Both the position numbers and the translations under genes were made by a program. A stretch of 64,000 bases of DNA from Schizochytrium sp. CCTCC M209059 (taxonomy: Eukaryota > Sar > Bigyra > Thraustochytrida > Thraustochytriidae). The notes beneath the pieces were generated by a model, which saw only the letters and a list, made by a program, of their open reading frames with translations, had not been told where the DNA came from and ran no database searches. The stretch covers positions 445,903 to 509,902 of the forward strand of contig KN805387.1 of assembly GCA_000818945.1 (NCBI GenBank), in the 5' to 3' direction. Below are positions 20,673 to 30,133 of the stretch, in pieces (position 1 is the stretch's first letter; each line of letters opens with the position of its first letter).

Positions 20673-23222
20673 CTATATCTCGTACTCTTTCATTTCCCAC
20701 GAGCCGCCGAGCGTTGGCGTCACCTCAATGAGCTTGTGGAGAGGGACCTTAATTTTCATGGCCTCTTCGACAGGGGCACCAAGAAAGTAGGCCAAGAGGA
20801 CCTGGATGCAGCTGACATGCGATACAATAAGACAGGGTGCCGTCTGCTGCTCAATTTCAATCAACACGGGCTCGAGGCGCGTGACTAAGTCCAGATATGA
20901 TTCACCTCCGGGGAATCGATGCGTGTATGGATGGCGCTTCCAGGACTCGTAAAAGTCAGGATTGAGCTTTTGGATGGCGTCCATGGACAAACTGCCCAGC
21001 TCACCCTTGTTGAGAGGATTGAGCATGGGGCAGAGCTCGACGACCGTCGAACCATCAATCAAAGACTTGGCGATGTCCGCGGTCTGCTTGGCACGAGGCA
21101 ACGTTGAGCTGAGGAGTTTCATGACAGCCCCCCTTTGCCGCGTGCCGTCTGCCTTGCGGACCTCGCGTCGCCGTTCCGAGTGGAAGATGCGTTCCGAGAG
21201 GCCGTCCGCGCCAACGTCTACGAGGTTCGGCATCGACTTAAAAGCGCTGCCCAGAGGGTTCGAGATGTGCGCACCCTCACCAGCCTGCTCTTCCACAAAG
21301 GACTCGGCGTCGTCGGCGTCCTCTTCATCGCGGACCCAAAGGGCCGTCTGAAGCCACCGCGCAAGTCGTTGCGCGAACTCGTGCCCGAGCTGGCTGAGCC
21401 CCGAGGCCTTTGACTCTGTAGATGGATCGAGAAAGTCAAACTCCGCGGGCCAGTGTTTCATGGACGAGATACGCGAGTCTTCGGCGAGACCTGCGCGCAC
21501 AAAGTAAATAGGCCGTAGACCCACGTGCAGAGACAACATGTAGGGAAGAATACTGCGCGCCAGACGACCGTAGATCTTGTTGGCCAGCATCTTGCTCGAC
21601 ATATTGTAAATCTTAATGTAGGATACATCCTCGTCCACGGGCTCGTACACCCTCTCATATGCCTCGATGCGTGCGCGGAGATCACTCAGGGCCTGGCGCT
21701 CGTCCATGCCCATAAAATCTGGCGAATTGCGCACTTTTGATATTAGATTCTCCAAGAGAACCTCCTCATCATCGCAAATTACCTCAATGAAACACACGCT
21801 GGCAATGCCCTTGGCTTGGTCCACGATCCAGCGCCGCCGCTCAATTGTGCTGTTGGTCGCGTCGAAGATGCCTACAGCTGTTTGTTTGCTCTTTTGCAAA
21901 AAGTGCAACAGATCGCTCAGCGCTCGGTTCGCAGCTTCTTGACGCACACGTGAGCCCTCCTCGTTAGACTTTTCGAAAAAATTTGCATTGTCGTTGCCCG
22001 TGCTCTCCGTACTGTTTCGCCGCTCCCGGCGATACTTGCCAGCGTTGAAAATGCGCGCGCGACTGTTGCGCCAGCACAAAAATCGTTTGAGCTTGCGTGC
22101 GGTGAATGACTTGCCACGCGCGGGAAGACCGACCATGACAATCACCAGCTTGCTGGCGTCCTTTGTCAACGCACCGCGCTCGTTCATGATCATAAGCGTG
22201 CGGCTTCGACTCGTCTCGCGACTTCCATTGTAGTAATCGCCGCCTCCCACGCTGTTACTGCTGCTACCGACAGGCGTGCTGCTGAGACCCAAAGAGCCGG
22301 CAAAGGCAGGGCGCACAGGCAGCCCGCTCGATGACTTGACGCGCGCCATGACGCTAGCGCTGGAGGCTGGCCGTGGTGGTGGAGGAACAAAGACGCTCGG
22401 GCTGGCAGACTCGCCTTCCTCTTCGGGCAGACTGGCCGTCTCTTCCACAATGGTTGCGGCGGTCGAGGGGCTTCGCGCAAACGTTTGCGCTGCAGATTTC
22501 ACGGAGAGAGCATCGTCTGTGACATCCGAAAGATAGTCTTCATCGCGCGCGGTCATGACCGTCTCGGCGAGACCGCCAGCCTTGAAGTTGCCCATAGTGC
22601 ACGAGAGGACGTGCTCGACCTCCTCGACGCGAAGGCAGACATTGACCCAGTTGTTGTCGGTGTTCTTAACATCAAAAACATTAAAGGCGCGGTCGCCGCG
22701 ACTTCGGTTCACTTGCGCGAGAATTTTGATGCCTAGATCCACCTCGATCAGCGAGGCCACCTTGCCCAGGACTCCAGGCACGTTCTCATTCACGACGCAG
22801 AGACGCAGGGGCGCCGTTTCCCGGTAGATCTTGCCCGTGCTCGAGTTGAAGGCCCCCAGCGACGCGCTCCTTACACCGGGAATCTGCTCTACCTCGGCGA
22901 CGATGGCCGCGGTCTGGTCGTGCGCCACCTCGATGTCGATCACCTGGAAAACGAGGTGTCCTCGGGCTTTACACGTGTTCCCGACAATGTTAAGCCCCAG
23001 GGACCCGATACGGGTCGTCACCTCGGCCAGTAGGCCGGCGCGGTCCTCCTCCACGATACACAATCGTTGCACGCTCACGTGAGGCATTTCCGCGGAAAGT
23101 CCTCGCTCCAGAGGTTTCTCAAACATGGAGCTGCCCAGGTCGCTCTGCGAGCTCGCCAGGCCAGGCCGCGCCGGCGTCGAGAGCGACCGGCTGCTCCTGT
23201 TGCCGTCGTCCGCTGCGTCCAT
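20673..23222 (-). CDS. ACT-ACT-PFKFB fusion: 6-phosphofructo-2-kinase with an inactive-looking fructose-2,6-bisphosphatase domain
   Basis: This 849-residue protein has two N-terminal ACT domains (about residues 50-130, RLCIVEEDRAGLLAEVTTRI; and 135-205, RLCVVNENVPGVLGKVASLI). A Ser-rich linker follows. The 6-phosphofructo-2-kinase domain (about 355-565) has a Walker A GLPARGKS (365-372), FNAGKYRR, IFDATN and SPDFMGMD motifs, all as in PFKFB enzymes that make fructose-2,6-bisphosphate. The histidine-phosphatase domain follows, but its nucleophile motif RHG reads RAG (Ala577), and the proton-donor LNE motif reads LNP (Pro736). The second active-site His (VSHVSC, His802) and the RAKQTA Arg remain. 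The enzyme is thus predicted to be kinase-only. ACT domains usually bind amino acids. The combination with PFKFB is not one I know; plants carry a starch-binding domain there instead. Start ATG 23222 is the first in frame. Confidence 0.93.
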   Translation of the reverse strand: MDAADDGNRSSRSLSTPARPGLASSQSDLGSSMFEKPLERGLSAEMPHVSVQRLCIVEEDRAGLLAEVTTRIGSLGLNIVGNTCKARGHLVFQVIDIEVAHDQTAAIVAEVEQIPGVRSASLGAFNSSTGKIYRETAPLRLCVVNENVPGVLGKVASLIEVDLGIKILAQVNRSRGDRAFNVFDVKNTDNNWVNVCLRVEEVEHVLSCTMGNFKAGGLAETVMTARDEDYLSDVTDDALSVKSAAQTFARSPSTAATIVEETASLPEEEGESASPSVFVPPPPRPASSASVMARVKSSSGLPVRPAFAGSLGLSSTPVGSSSNSVGGGDYYNGSRETSRSRTLMIMNERGALTKDASKLVIVMVGLPARGKSFTARKLKRFLCWRNSRARIFNAGKYRRERRNSTESTGNDNANFFEKSNEEGSRVRQEAANRALSDLLHFLQKSKQTAVGIFDATNSTIERRRWIVDQAKGIASVCFIEVICDDEEVLLENLISKVRNSPDFMGMDERQALSDLRARIEAYERVYEPVDEDVSYIKIYNMSSKMLANKIYGRLARSILPYMLSLHVGLRPIYFVRAGLAEDSRISSMKHWPAEFDFLDPSTESKASGLSQLGHEFAQRLARWLQTALWVRDEEDADDAESFVEEQAGEGAHISNPLGSAFKSMPNLVDVGADGLSERIFHSERRREVRKADGTRQRGAVMKLLSSTLPRAKQTADIAKSLIDGSTVVELCPMLNPLNKGELGSLSMDAIQKLNPDFYESWKRHPYTHRFPGGESYLDLVTRLEPVLIEIEQQTAPCLIVSHVSCIQVLLAYFLGAPVEEAMKIKVPLHKLIEVTPTLGGSWEMKEYEI

Positions 23223-24641
23223 GGTCGCGCGGCGGCCCTCGTCTCCCGCCAGCGCCGCTCGCCTCGAGACTTCGCGCGCTGCGTGCCTGCCTGCCTGGAT
23301 GGATGGATGGATGGATGGATGTTTGAAATGGATGTTTGCCCAGACCGATGTTTCGATGGTTTCCGATGGCCGGGCTCCCCTGCCCTAAGCACGCCGGCCC
23401 TTCCCGGCGCCGCGCGCAGACGCCCCGGCGCGCGCGTGCGGCCGCGAGCGCGCGTGAGGCGGCCTCCCGCGAGCGTTCTGTGCGTCGCGCGCAGGCTCGA
23501 AGCGCGTCTGCTGCGGCCTGCCTAGTGCCGAGGGAGCGCGGAGCGCGGATCGAGCCTTCCTTCCTCTGTCTCTCTCTCTCCCTGTCGACCGGGCGGGGAG
23601 GAGGGCCGCCGCAAGTGGGCTATCCGGCGCCGCCGCACTGGCGCAAACGCCGCCGCAAGTGCGCTATCCGCGCATTCCGCACTGCAGTGCACAAAAACCC
23701 CGCCGCACAGCGGGAGGAATGACGGCCTCGCGCGGAGTCATGATGCAGGCCGAGCGGGCTTCGTGACGAGCAAGCATCGAGACGAGGACCTTGGCGGGGA
23801 CGCGGGGCTCGCGCGCGTGCGTGTGGACGGACTCGGGCGTGGCAGGAATCTCTCTTCGAGACGGGCTGCGGCTTGCTTGGTGTCGGGTTTCTCTGGTGTG
23901 GACGGAAGAGAATTTATGGCAGCAGCAGGACGGACAGCGAGTCAACCAACCTTGGGAGCGCAAGTCGCCGCCGTTGGCAGCCAAGCACCAAGGCGGCAAC
24001 GAAGAGGATCTTGCCGAGGGGATTTGCTTGCTGCTGGCGGCTGCGGCCTGCAGCTGCAGGTGACAAAAGCGAGCAAGAATCTGCATCGCGGCCAGAGGCA
24101 GCAAACAGACATGGTCATTGCGAGGACGGAGGCGTAATCGTCCCCGACAGGGTCCCGAGTGGGTTCGACTTTCTTCCACAAGCGGCTCATGACTAAGGCC
24201 ACAACGTTTGGCTGCCGCACAATGCGGTTCGACACCATGGTGACCGGCGGTTGCCATTGGTTGGAGGATGTTGGTTGCGACAAACAATGCTGACCGTTCT
24301 CTTCCTGCCAGCCATTCACAGGGTCAGCTGCAGGTTAAGCAGAGAACGAGGACGAGGACAATGTGGCTGGCGGCCGGCCTGACTGACTGACTGGTTGGCT
24401 GGCGAGAGGGTGGCAGCATCCGAGGTCAGCCAGGCATCATATGGCGTAGCTGGGCTTTTGCATCTTGCAGTATGTGTGTGCTGCAGAGAAAAGGCCGTCG
24501 CCATGCAAGCAAGAAGTGGGGGTTGTCTCATCCTCGCTCTCTCTATCTCTTTCTCATTCTCGTTTTGTGGCAAAGATGACACGTTAAGAATCTGATGACA
24601 AGATGGATTAGAAAAAAGAAACAGTCAGACACAACACAAAT
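23223..24641. other. Intergenic region between ABHD17-like and PFKFB genes
   Basis: 1.4 kb with no supportable gene. It contains an ATGG tetranucleotide run (23297-23321), a CT run (23566-23581), and a pair of imperfect GCCGCCGCAAGTG(G/C)GCTATCCG repeats (about 23607-23628 and 23650-23670). The PFKFB promoter lies at its left end and the ABHD17-like 3' UTR at its right end. Confidence 0.5.
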
Positions 24642-25616
24642 TCAGCCAACGACGAGACGCATCTCCTGCTCGGAGGGGGCGCCAACCATGGTCTCTGGTG
24701 CTGGCGGCGCAGGTGCCCCCGAGGCATCCGTCGCAGTCGGAGCTGCGGCAGAAGAATCGATGGATTGCAGAAACCGTCCCACTGCGGGATAGTAAACCTG
24801 CGGATAACGCTCGACAATGTCATTGTGGCCTGCGCCCGCGATCCACAAGGTGTGGCGACGGTCCGCAGGAACCTTGTTGGCGAGGTCCTTGCCGTGATGT
24901 ACACCAACCTGGTCGTCGTCCTCACCATGCACCACGAGGACCGGACACTCAACATTCTTGATGCGGTCAATGTTCGGATATATGTCACAGCAACATAAGG
25001 GCCCGCGGTTGTCAACGAGGACGCGAAGCCCGGACTTGATGGGAGAATGCAGGATGAGGCCCGCCACCTTGCGTCTGGAAGCAAGCCAGCAACTTGGGCC
25101 TGAACCCACGGACTGGCCCATGAGAACGAGCTGCGTGCCCGCATCATCGACGAGATTCTTGGTGACGTACTCATACGCAGCCTCGATATCGGCATAGGTG
25201 TCTTCCACGCTTGGTTTTCCTGACGATGCGCCATAGCCGGAATAGTCGTACGCAAAAACATTTACTTGCGCGAGCTGGCACAGCTGAATATACCCTTCCC
25301 GCATACTCCCACAATCGGCCGCGTTGCCATGTGAAAAGAGAACAGTAAGCTTGGCGCCCGGGTGTCTGTACAAAAAGCCTGGGATAAAGTTGCCGCGCGT
25401 CGTGCGCATTATGTTTACGTGCACGTCTGGAAAAGGCGAAAAGACCACCTCCGGGTCAAGAACCCATTGAATTTCTGACGGATCCACGGAAGATGTCCGC
25501 AGCTCGTACAGCGGCGGGTGCGGTGGAACAAAGGTCAGTGATGCTGCCACGGAGGCTGGATTACATTTGTGCTCCACCGTGAGCATATAGCAAATTTGCG
25601 AGAGCACGCCGCCCAT
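24642..25616 (-). CDS. ABHD17-like alpha/beta hydrolase (protein depalmitoylase family)
   Basis: This 324-residue protein matches the ABHD17/FAM108 serine hydrolases, which remove palmitate from membrane proteins. The short N-terminus MGGVLSQICYMLTVEHKC has Cys residues, like the palmitoylated Cys cluster that anchors family members, and a glycine-2 that might be myristoylated. The oxyanion segment is FSHGNAADCGSM, the nucleophile elbow is GQSVGSGP (Ser), the acid is in VVHGEDDDQV and the base in AGAGHNDI. YDYSGYGASSGKPSVED is a strong family signature. The ATG at 25616 was chosen because the preceding 107 codons of open frame look non-coding and the family N-terminus begins here. The gene diverges from the MRJP-like gene. 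Confidence 0.93.
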   Translation of the reverse strand: MGGVLSQICYMLTVEHKCNPASVAASLTFVPPHPPLYELRTSSVDPSEIQWVLDPEVVFSPFPDVHVNIMRTTRGNFIPGFLYRHPGAKLTVLFSHGNAADCGSMREGYIQLCQLAQVNVFAYDYSGYGASSGKPSVEDTYADIEAAYEYVTKNLVDDAGTQLVLMGQSVGSGPSCWLASRRKVAGLILHSPIKSGLRVLVDNRGPLCCCDIYPNIDRIKNVECPVLVVHGEDDDQVGVHHGKDLANKVPADRRHTLWIAGAGHNDIVERYPQVYYPAVGRFLQSIDSSAAAPTATDASGAPAPPAPETMVGAPSEQEMRLVVG

Positions 25617-26270
25617 CGTCTTTGTCGGTTTGCAAGCCTCGAAGCGGACGCAACCGCCCCTCACGCAACCTTTATCTTCCTGAGAATGGAGCTTCGCGAG
25701 CACGCTCGCTCGGTGTCTACACGTGCCACAGTTTGCCTGCCCGACAGCCTCGAGCGACCCGCCTCGCGCTTGGAGTTGGGGGAGCGCGAACGCCGCCGAG
25801 ATTCCCTTCGCAGTTGCTCTTTTCGAGCAGACAGACACCCAGCCAGCCTGGAGGTCTGCGAGTCTCGCGCAAACTCCGTGCGCAAGCGAAGACCCGAGAG
25901 TGGAAGACTCGTAGTTCCCCCTAGCGGCGCTGCCCACGCGAGCTCTCGCAGCTCTTGTGCGCGCACGCGCGAATGGCGCAATTCCTGCTTTGGATGCAGC
26001 TGCTCCGGCGCGGCGGGGTCTAAGAGCGGTAGGATGGCAAAATCGAAATTTAGTGCCTCAGACCCGTTGAACTGTTGGCCTAGTGCAACATCGGGCTGCA
26101 CTGCAGCAGCGACGAAAGCCCATTCACTCGTTACCTCTTCGCGAGCGAGAGGCTTTGAGCTGGTCTGCCTGCTGACAATCGAGCCTTGCACAAACGTCGC
26201 ATCAAGTCGCGTCGCGTCGTGTCGTGTTGCGTTTGTGTTGCGTTGGCGTTGAGTTGACTTTAGCAAAAGG
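25617..26270. other. Divergent promoter region between ABHD17-like and MRJP-like genes
   Basis: 654 nt between divergent starts, without a supportable gene. Degenerate GTCGC/GTTGC-type pentamers (about 26204-26250) precede the MRJP-like start, echoing the pentamer arrays found elsewhere. Confidence 0.5.
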
Positions 26271-27614
26271 ATGCTGCTCCTTGGGACGCGCGCGGAGCGA
26301 ATGAGAAAGAAGCGCAACACATGGGCGCTTAATGCAAGGATGGCGGGCCTGGCGGGTCTCGCGCTTCTCGCGCTGGTCCTTGCAAGCGCTCCAACGCAAA
26401 CCTTTGCGGAAAGCTCCGCGATCGATGCGCAGTATAGCCCTGGGGACGACCTCGCGGATGAGGTCGAGAAAGAAATTCGCAGGTTCGCACGTGAAGCTGC
26501 CGAGCGCGCCGACACTGAAGCGCGTGAAAAGCCCATCTTCAAAGATCGATCGACGCCGCCATTATGGCAGGCCAACAGCACCGTGAGCACCTTTGCCGAG
26601 ATGCAGGATGCCCCTACCAAGCTTGCCGTGGAAGCCAAATCTGGACGCGTCTTTTTTGCTCCTCATGCCTTTTCGGCACCTGATCGCGATCAAGGGCAGG
26701 GCTTTCTCAGCGAATGGGTAGAGTCCAAACAGCAGGCATTCACTTTCCCGTCCGAGGAGTTTCAGGATGAGATTCGCCAGGGCATCGCAGCTCTCGCCAT
26801 GGACAACATTCGTGGATGGCTTCTCGTTCTCGACGCTAACCCGTACCATTATGCGGGACCATCCGTTCTCATTGTCGTAGAAGTTGCCTCTGGAAACGTA
26901 TTACATCGCTTCGAGCTTGATGAACAGCTCGTAGGGGAGATCACACCAACGAACATGGTAATCTGTCCTCGTTCCCAATTTATTTTTATTGCAAACAACG
27001 GAGCGCACAGCGGCGTCCCGAGTCTCCTCGTGATTGATGTTCACGTATGGAAGGTTCGGAAACTTCTCGAGGACCACGAGGCCGTGCAACAGCGAGATGT
27101 TCTGCCCATTCTTAATAACAGGGAGCCGATCGAATACCCTTGGCGCTTCGGTTTCACATCACTTGCAATCGATGCGCGTAACAAACGTCTGATTCTGGGA
27201 TCAATGTTTGGCGATCTGCTCTACAGCATCCCTCTGCGCACCCTTCAGGCTGCGACTCGCTCGCTGCCCGAAGACGAGCTCTGGGCACAGGTGCAGATTC
27301 TTGGACCCAAGACGGTTTCGGACGCGATCGATGTGGATCCTTCCACGGGCAATATTTATGTGACGGACTTTGAGCATTCGGCGTTGTCGCTCATCGAACC
27401 TGCCCAGGGCTGGTCTGTGATGACTCTTGTCCAAAGCGAAGATCTTCTTCGGTGGCCGTCAGACCTCGTCGTTGTTAATGGGCATGTCTACGTTGCATGT
27501 TCCGCGCTTGACAAGATCATGGAAGGGGACCACAAAATACGCGCAGGGCCGTTTCATATTTTGCGAATTCCGCTGTATAAGGAAGTTCCAAGGCCTGTTC
27601 ATGATGAGCTGTAA
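26271..27614 (+). CDS. Secreted yellow/major-royal-jelly-protein-like beta-propeller
   Basis: This 447-residue protein has a hydrophobic N-terminal segment (GLAGLALLALVLASAPTQTFA, residues about 26-46) that looks like a signal peptide with cleavage near AES. The remainder fits the yellow/MRJP beta-propeller family: DNIRGWLLVLDANPYHYAGP (WVLD-type blade), VVEVASGNVLHRFEL, the SLLVIDV blade, FGFTSLAIDARNKRLILG, LLYSIPLRTL, ILGPKTVSDAIDVDPSTGN, YVTDFEHSAL and LLRWPSDLVVVNGHVYVAC. The order matches the family. Three in-frame ATGs (26271, 26301, 26340) could begin the protein, and the last two put the hydrophobic core closer to the N-terminus. The molecular function of non-insect members is unknown. 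SMP-30/strictosidine-synthase-like propellers are a less likely alternative. Confidence 0.75.
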   Translation: MLLLGTRAERMRKKRNTWALNARMAGLAGLALLALVLASAPTQTFAESSAIDAQYSPGDDLADEVEKEIRRFAREAAERADTEAREKPIFKDRSTPPLWQANSTVSTFAEMQDAPTKLAVEAKSGRVFFAPHAFSAPDRDQGQGFLSEWVESKQQAFTFPSEEFQDEIRQGIAALAMDNIRGWLLVLDANPYHYAGPSVLIVVEVASGNVLHRFELDEQLVGEITPTNMVICPRSQFIFIANNGAHSGVPSLLVIDVHVWKVRKLLEDHEAVQQRDVLPILNNREPIEYPWRFGFTSLAIDARNKRLILGSMFGDLLYSIPLRTLQAATRSLPEDELWAQVQILGPKTVSDAIDVDPSTGNIYVTDFEHSALSLIEPAQGWSVMTLVQSEDLLRWPSDLVVVNGHVYVACSALDKIMEGDHKIRAGPFHILRIPLYKEVPRPVHDEL

Positions 27615-27802
27615 TCCAAAGGCGTCTTGGCAACGGACGGCGACAGAGAAGCATTCGTTTTGAAAGGAAAAAAAGAATGCGTAAGAGCGAAGGAAAAAAT
27701 AAAAAAATAAAAGTAAAAATAGACATGCAAAGCAGAGTACCGCAAAATAAAGCTTCGAGCAGCTTTGCATGAGCAGCACGCAGAGGTAGAAGCAAGGCAT
27801 CC

Positions 27803-28695
27803 CTACAGATTCGAAGCGACGCGCCAGTGCTCGGGCTGGGTTCCGCTCACCTGACGCGACTTGAACTTCCACAGATTGCGAACGAATGTTTCCTTGTACT
27901 CGTCCTCAAGATCGTCTTGACCGGCGAAAACTTCCTCCATGAGCTCGTCCGGAATGGAATGGAAACTGCAGTCGCTGCTGGCATAGTGGCATGAGATCGC
28001 CTTGCGGAAGCCCTGCGTCGCGTTTCGCCCGCTGCCGTGGATGAGCAGAGGATGAAAAAAAACGCAATCGCCCTTCTCCACTCCAGGAAGACGCGTTTCT
28101 CCATGTCGATTTCGTCCTTGACGCCGTGATACAGCTTGTTGACGCCACCCTCCCATTCAGGGTTGCCATGCGTCAGGAGCGAGCCCTTGTGCGATCCAGG
28201 AATGACGGCCAGGCAGCCATTGTCGCGATGAATGTGCTCCATCGCTACCCAGGTGGCGATGATCTTGTTCGCTGGGCGAAGCGGAAAGTAGTACAAGTCC
28301 TGGTGCATGGGGTGCCGCGAAGTGCCAGAGCCAAGATCAGGTGGCTTATTGATGAGCATTGTATGAATTGAACGGACATTGTCGCCTGTGAATTTCTTCA
28401 CATAGTCGAGCATTCTCTCGTTTTTACAGAACTCGAATAGGACTGGTTCGTCCTGAAAGTCCTGGATCTTCGTCACGTCCTTTGTGGACTTGATCGTGCC
28501 CTTGCGTCGCGCCAGCTCAATGTCCTTCATGACCAGCATCGAGCTCGGGCGTCCTGCCTTGCCATTGCACAGGTCCTCGAATCTCTCGAGAAAGACGTTC
28601 AAGTCTTCGTTGCTGAAAAGCTTGCGCACCACGAAGAAGCCGTCCTCCTCATACTTGCTTCGCAGCTCCGCCAAGGTCGCCTCGTTGGTGGCCAT
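27803..28695 (-). pseudogene. Phytanoyl-CoA dioxygenase (PHYH) copy 1, interrupted by a 1-nt frameshift
   Basis: This is a paralogue of the intact neighbour at 29234-30133 and would encode about 297 residues. Residues 1-204 are in one frame (MATNEATLAELRSKYEEDG to EKRVFLE). The rest continues in another frame (VEKGDCVFFHPLLIHGSG to HWRVASNL). Against the intact copy (CTGGAGATGGAG) this copy reads CTGGAGTGGAG on its coding strand, so one A is missing at 28080/28081. Iron ligands are present on both sides of the break: MHQDLYYF (His, Asp) and LLIHGSGRN (distal His, then Arg). No GT-AG pair removes the shift. Either the gene is a young pseudogene or the assembly has a 1-nt error; the undecayed downstream frame favours an error or a very recent loss. 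Confidence 0.85.
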
Positions 28696-29233
28696 ATTTG
28701 TCCCAATTGTGCAGCTGACTGACTTGTCACCACGGGACAATGGCGCCGTCTCGAGTGCTGAGCCAGGCGGGCACGCAGGTAGGCAGGCAGGAGTCTGCTG
28801 CGCGTGTGCGGACTGTCTCGCGTCTTCACAGAGCGGCCTCGGCCAGCTGGCGAGCTCCACGCAAGTCCGACTTTTCTCGAGTGAGTGAGTGAGTGGGCGC
28901 GGTATTCGCGACGCGTCGCAAACTTGGACCGCAAGTCAAGACATGACAAGACAAGCAAAGCAAGCAAGTAAAAAAAAAAAAAGTGCTGCTGCTAGATGCA
29001 CACACAAACACGTGGCATAAAGAAAGATAAGATGATGAGGCGCTATTATACTGCATTTCGGGACGCAACGCCTCTTCTCGCTACGCTGCGAAACGATTCC
29101 CGTCAGAACCCTGTTTGCGTTGCGTTGCGTTGCGTTACGTTGCGTTGCATTGCGTTGTTTCGCCCCGCAATCAATGAGTACCCCAGTCAGGAAGCAAAGG
29201 GAATAAATGAAGAAAAAGGGGACGAAGCAACAA
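28696..29233. other. Spacer between the two PHYH copies
   Basis: 538 nt with no supportable gene. It holds an A run (28969-28982), AAGC-type repeats (28949-28967) and a GTTGC pentamer array (29119-29157) that falls in the 3' region of PHYH copy 2. Confidence 0.5.
29119..29157. repeat. GTTGC pentanucleotide array
   Basis: Eight tandem 5-mers of GTTGC with GTTAC and ATTGC variants, just downstream of the PHYH copy 2 stop codon. Confidence 0.85.
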
Positions 29234-30133
29234 TTACAGGCTCGACTGGATATTCCAGTGCGGCAGCTGCTCGCCACGGACCTGTCGCGAGCGAAGAGCA
29301 AAGTTCTCGCGCACAAGTTGCTCCTGCATTTCACGAGGAATATCGTCTTGGCCCGCGAAAAAGTCGTCCATGAGCTCTTGCGGAACGTGGTCAAACTCGC
29401 ACTCGGCGCTAGCGTAATGCGCTGAGATAGCCTTGCGGAAGCCATCGGTCGAGTTTCGGCCGCTGCCGTGGATGAGCAGAGGGTGGAAGAAGACGCAGTC
29501 GCCCGCCTCCATCTCCAGGTAGACGCGCTTCTCCATGTCGATGTCGCCCTTGACGCCGTGGTACAGCTTGTTGACGCCGCCCTCCCAATCGGGATTGCCA
29601 TGCGTCAGGAGCGGGCCCTTGTGCGTTCCCGGAATGACGGCTAGGCAGCCGTTGTCGCGATGAATGTGCTCCATTGCCACCCACGTGGCGATGATCTTGT
29701 CCGCTGGCCGGATCGGAAAGTAGTGCAGGTCCTGGTGCATGGGGTGCCGCGAGGTGCCGGAGCCAAGATCAGGTGGCTTGTTGATGAGCATGTTGTGGAT
29801 CGTTCGCACCGTCGAGCTGCCCACCATGGCCTCCACGTAGTCGAGCATCCTGTCGTGCTTGCAGAACTCGAACATGACCGGGTCGTCCTGAAAGTCCTGG
29901 ATCTTGGTCACGTCCTTGCTGGACTTGATCGTGCCCTTGCGGCGCGCAATCTCAATGTCCTTCATCACCGTCATGCCCGGGGCGCGCTCGACCTTGCCGG
30001 CGCAGATATCTTCGAAGCGGCCGAGCCACACCTGGAGCTCCTCCGGCTTGAGCAGCTTCTTCACCACGAAGAACCCGTCGCGCTCATACTGCTCCCGGAG
30101 CTTGGCCACCTCCGCCTCGTCGAGCTTGGGCAT
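29234..30133 (-). CDS. PHYH: Phytanoyl-CoA dioxygenase (PHYH) copy 2, intact
   Basis: This 299-residue Fe(II)/2-oxoglutarate oxygenase is predicted to alpha-hydroxylate phytanoyl-CoA or related 3-methyl acyl-CoAs, normally in peroxisomes. It matches animal PHYH closely: RHPMHQDLHYFPIRP (His and Asp iron ligands), TWVAMEHIHRDNGCLAVIPG, GTHKGPLLTHGNPDWEGG, DCVFFHPLLIHGSGRN (distal His and 2-oxoglutarate Arg) and GFRKAISAHYASAEC. The N-terminus begins directly with the catalytic fold, without an obvious PTS2. The C-terminus SSL is at best a weak PTS1-like tripeptide. The ATG at 30133 aligns with the start of copy 1. It forms a tandem pair with the broken copy at 27803-28695. Confidence 0.96.
   Translation of the reverse strand: MPKLDEAEVAKLREQYERDGFFVVKKLLKPEELQVWLGRFEDICAGKVERAPGMTVMKDIEIARRKGTIKSSKDVTKIQDFQDDPVMFEFCKHDRMLDYVEAMVGSSTVRTIHNMLINKPPDLGSGTSRHPMHQDLHYFPIRPADKIIATWVAMEHIHRDNGCLAVIPGTHKGPLLTHGNPDWEGGVNKLYHGVKGDIDMEKRVYLEMEAGDCVFFHPLLIHGSGRNSTDGFRKAISAHYASAECEFDHVPQELMDDFFAGQDDIPREMQEQLVRENFALRSRQVRGEQLPHWNIQSSL

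Noticed and set aside
28060..28100. Intron explaining the PHYH copy 1 frame change
   Set aside because: The paralogue aligns base for base with only one missing A and no GT-AG pair.
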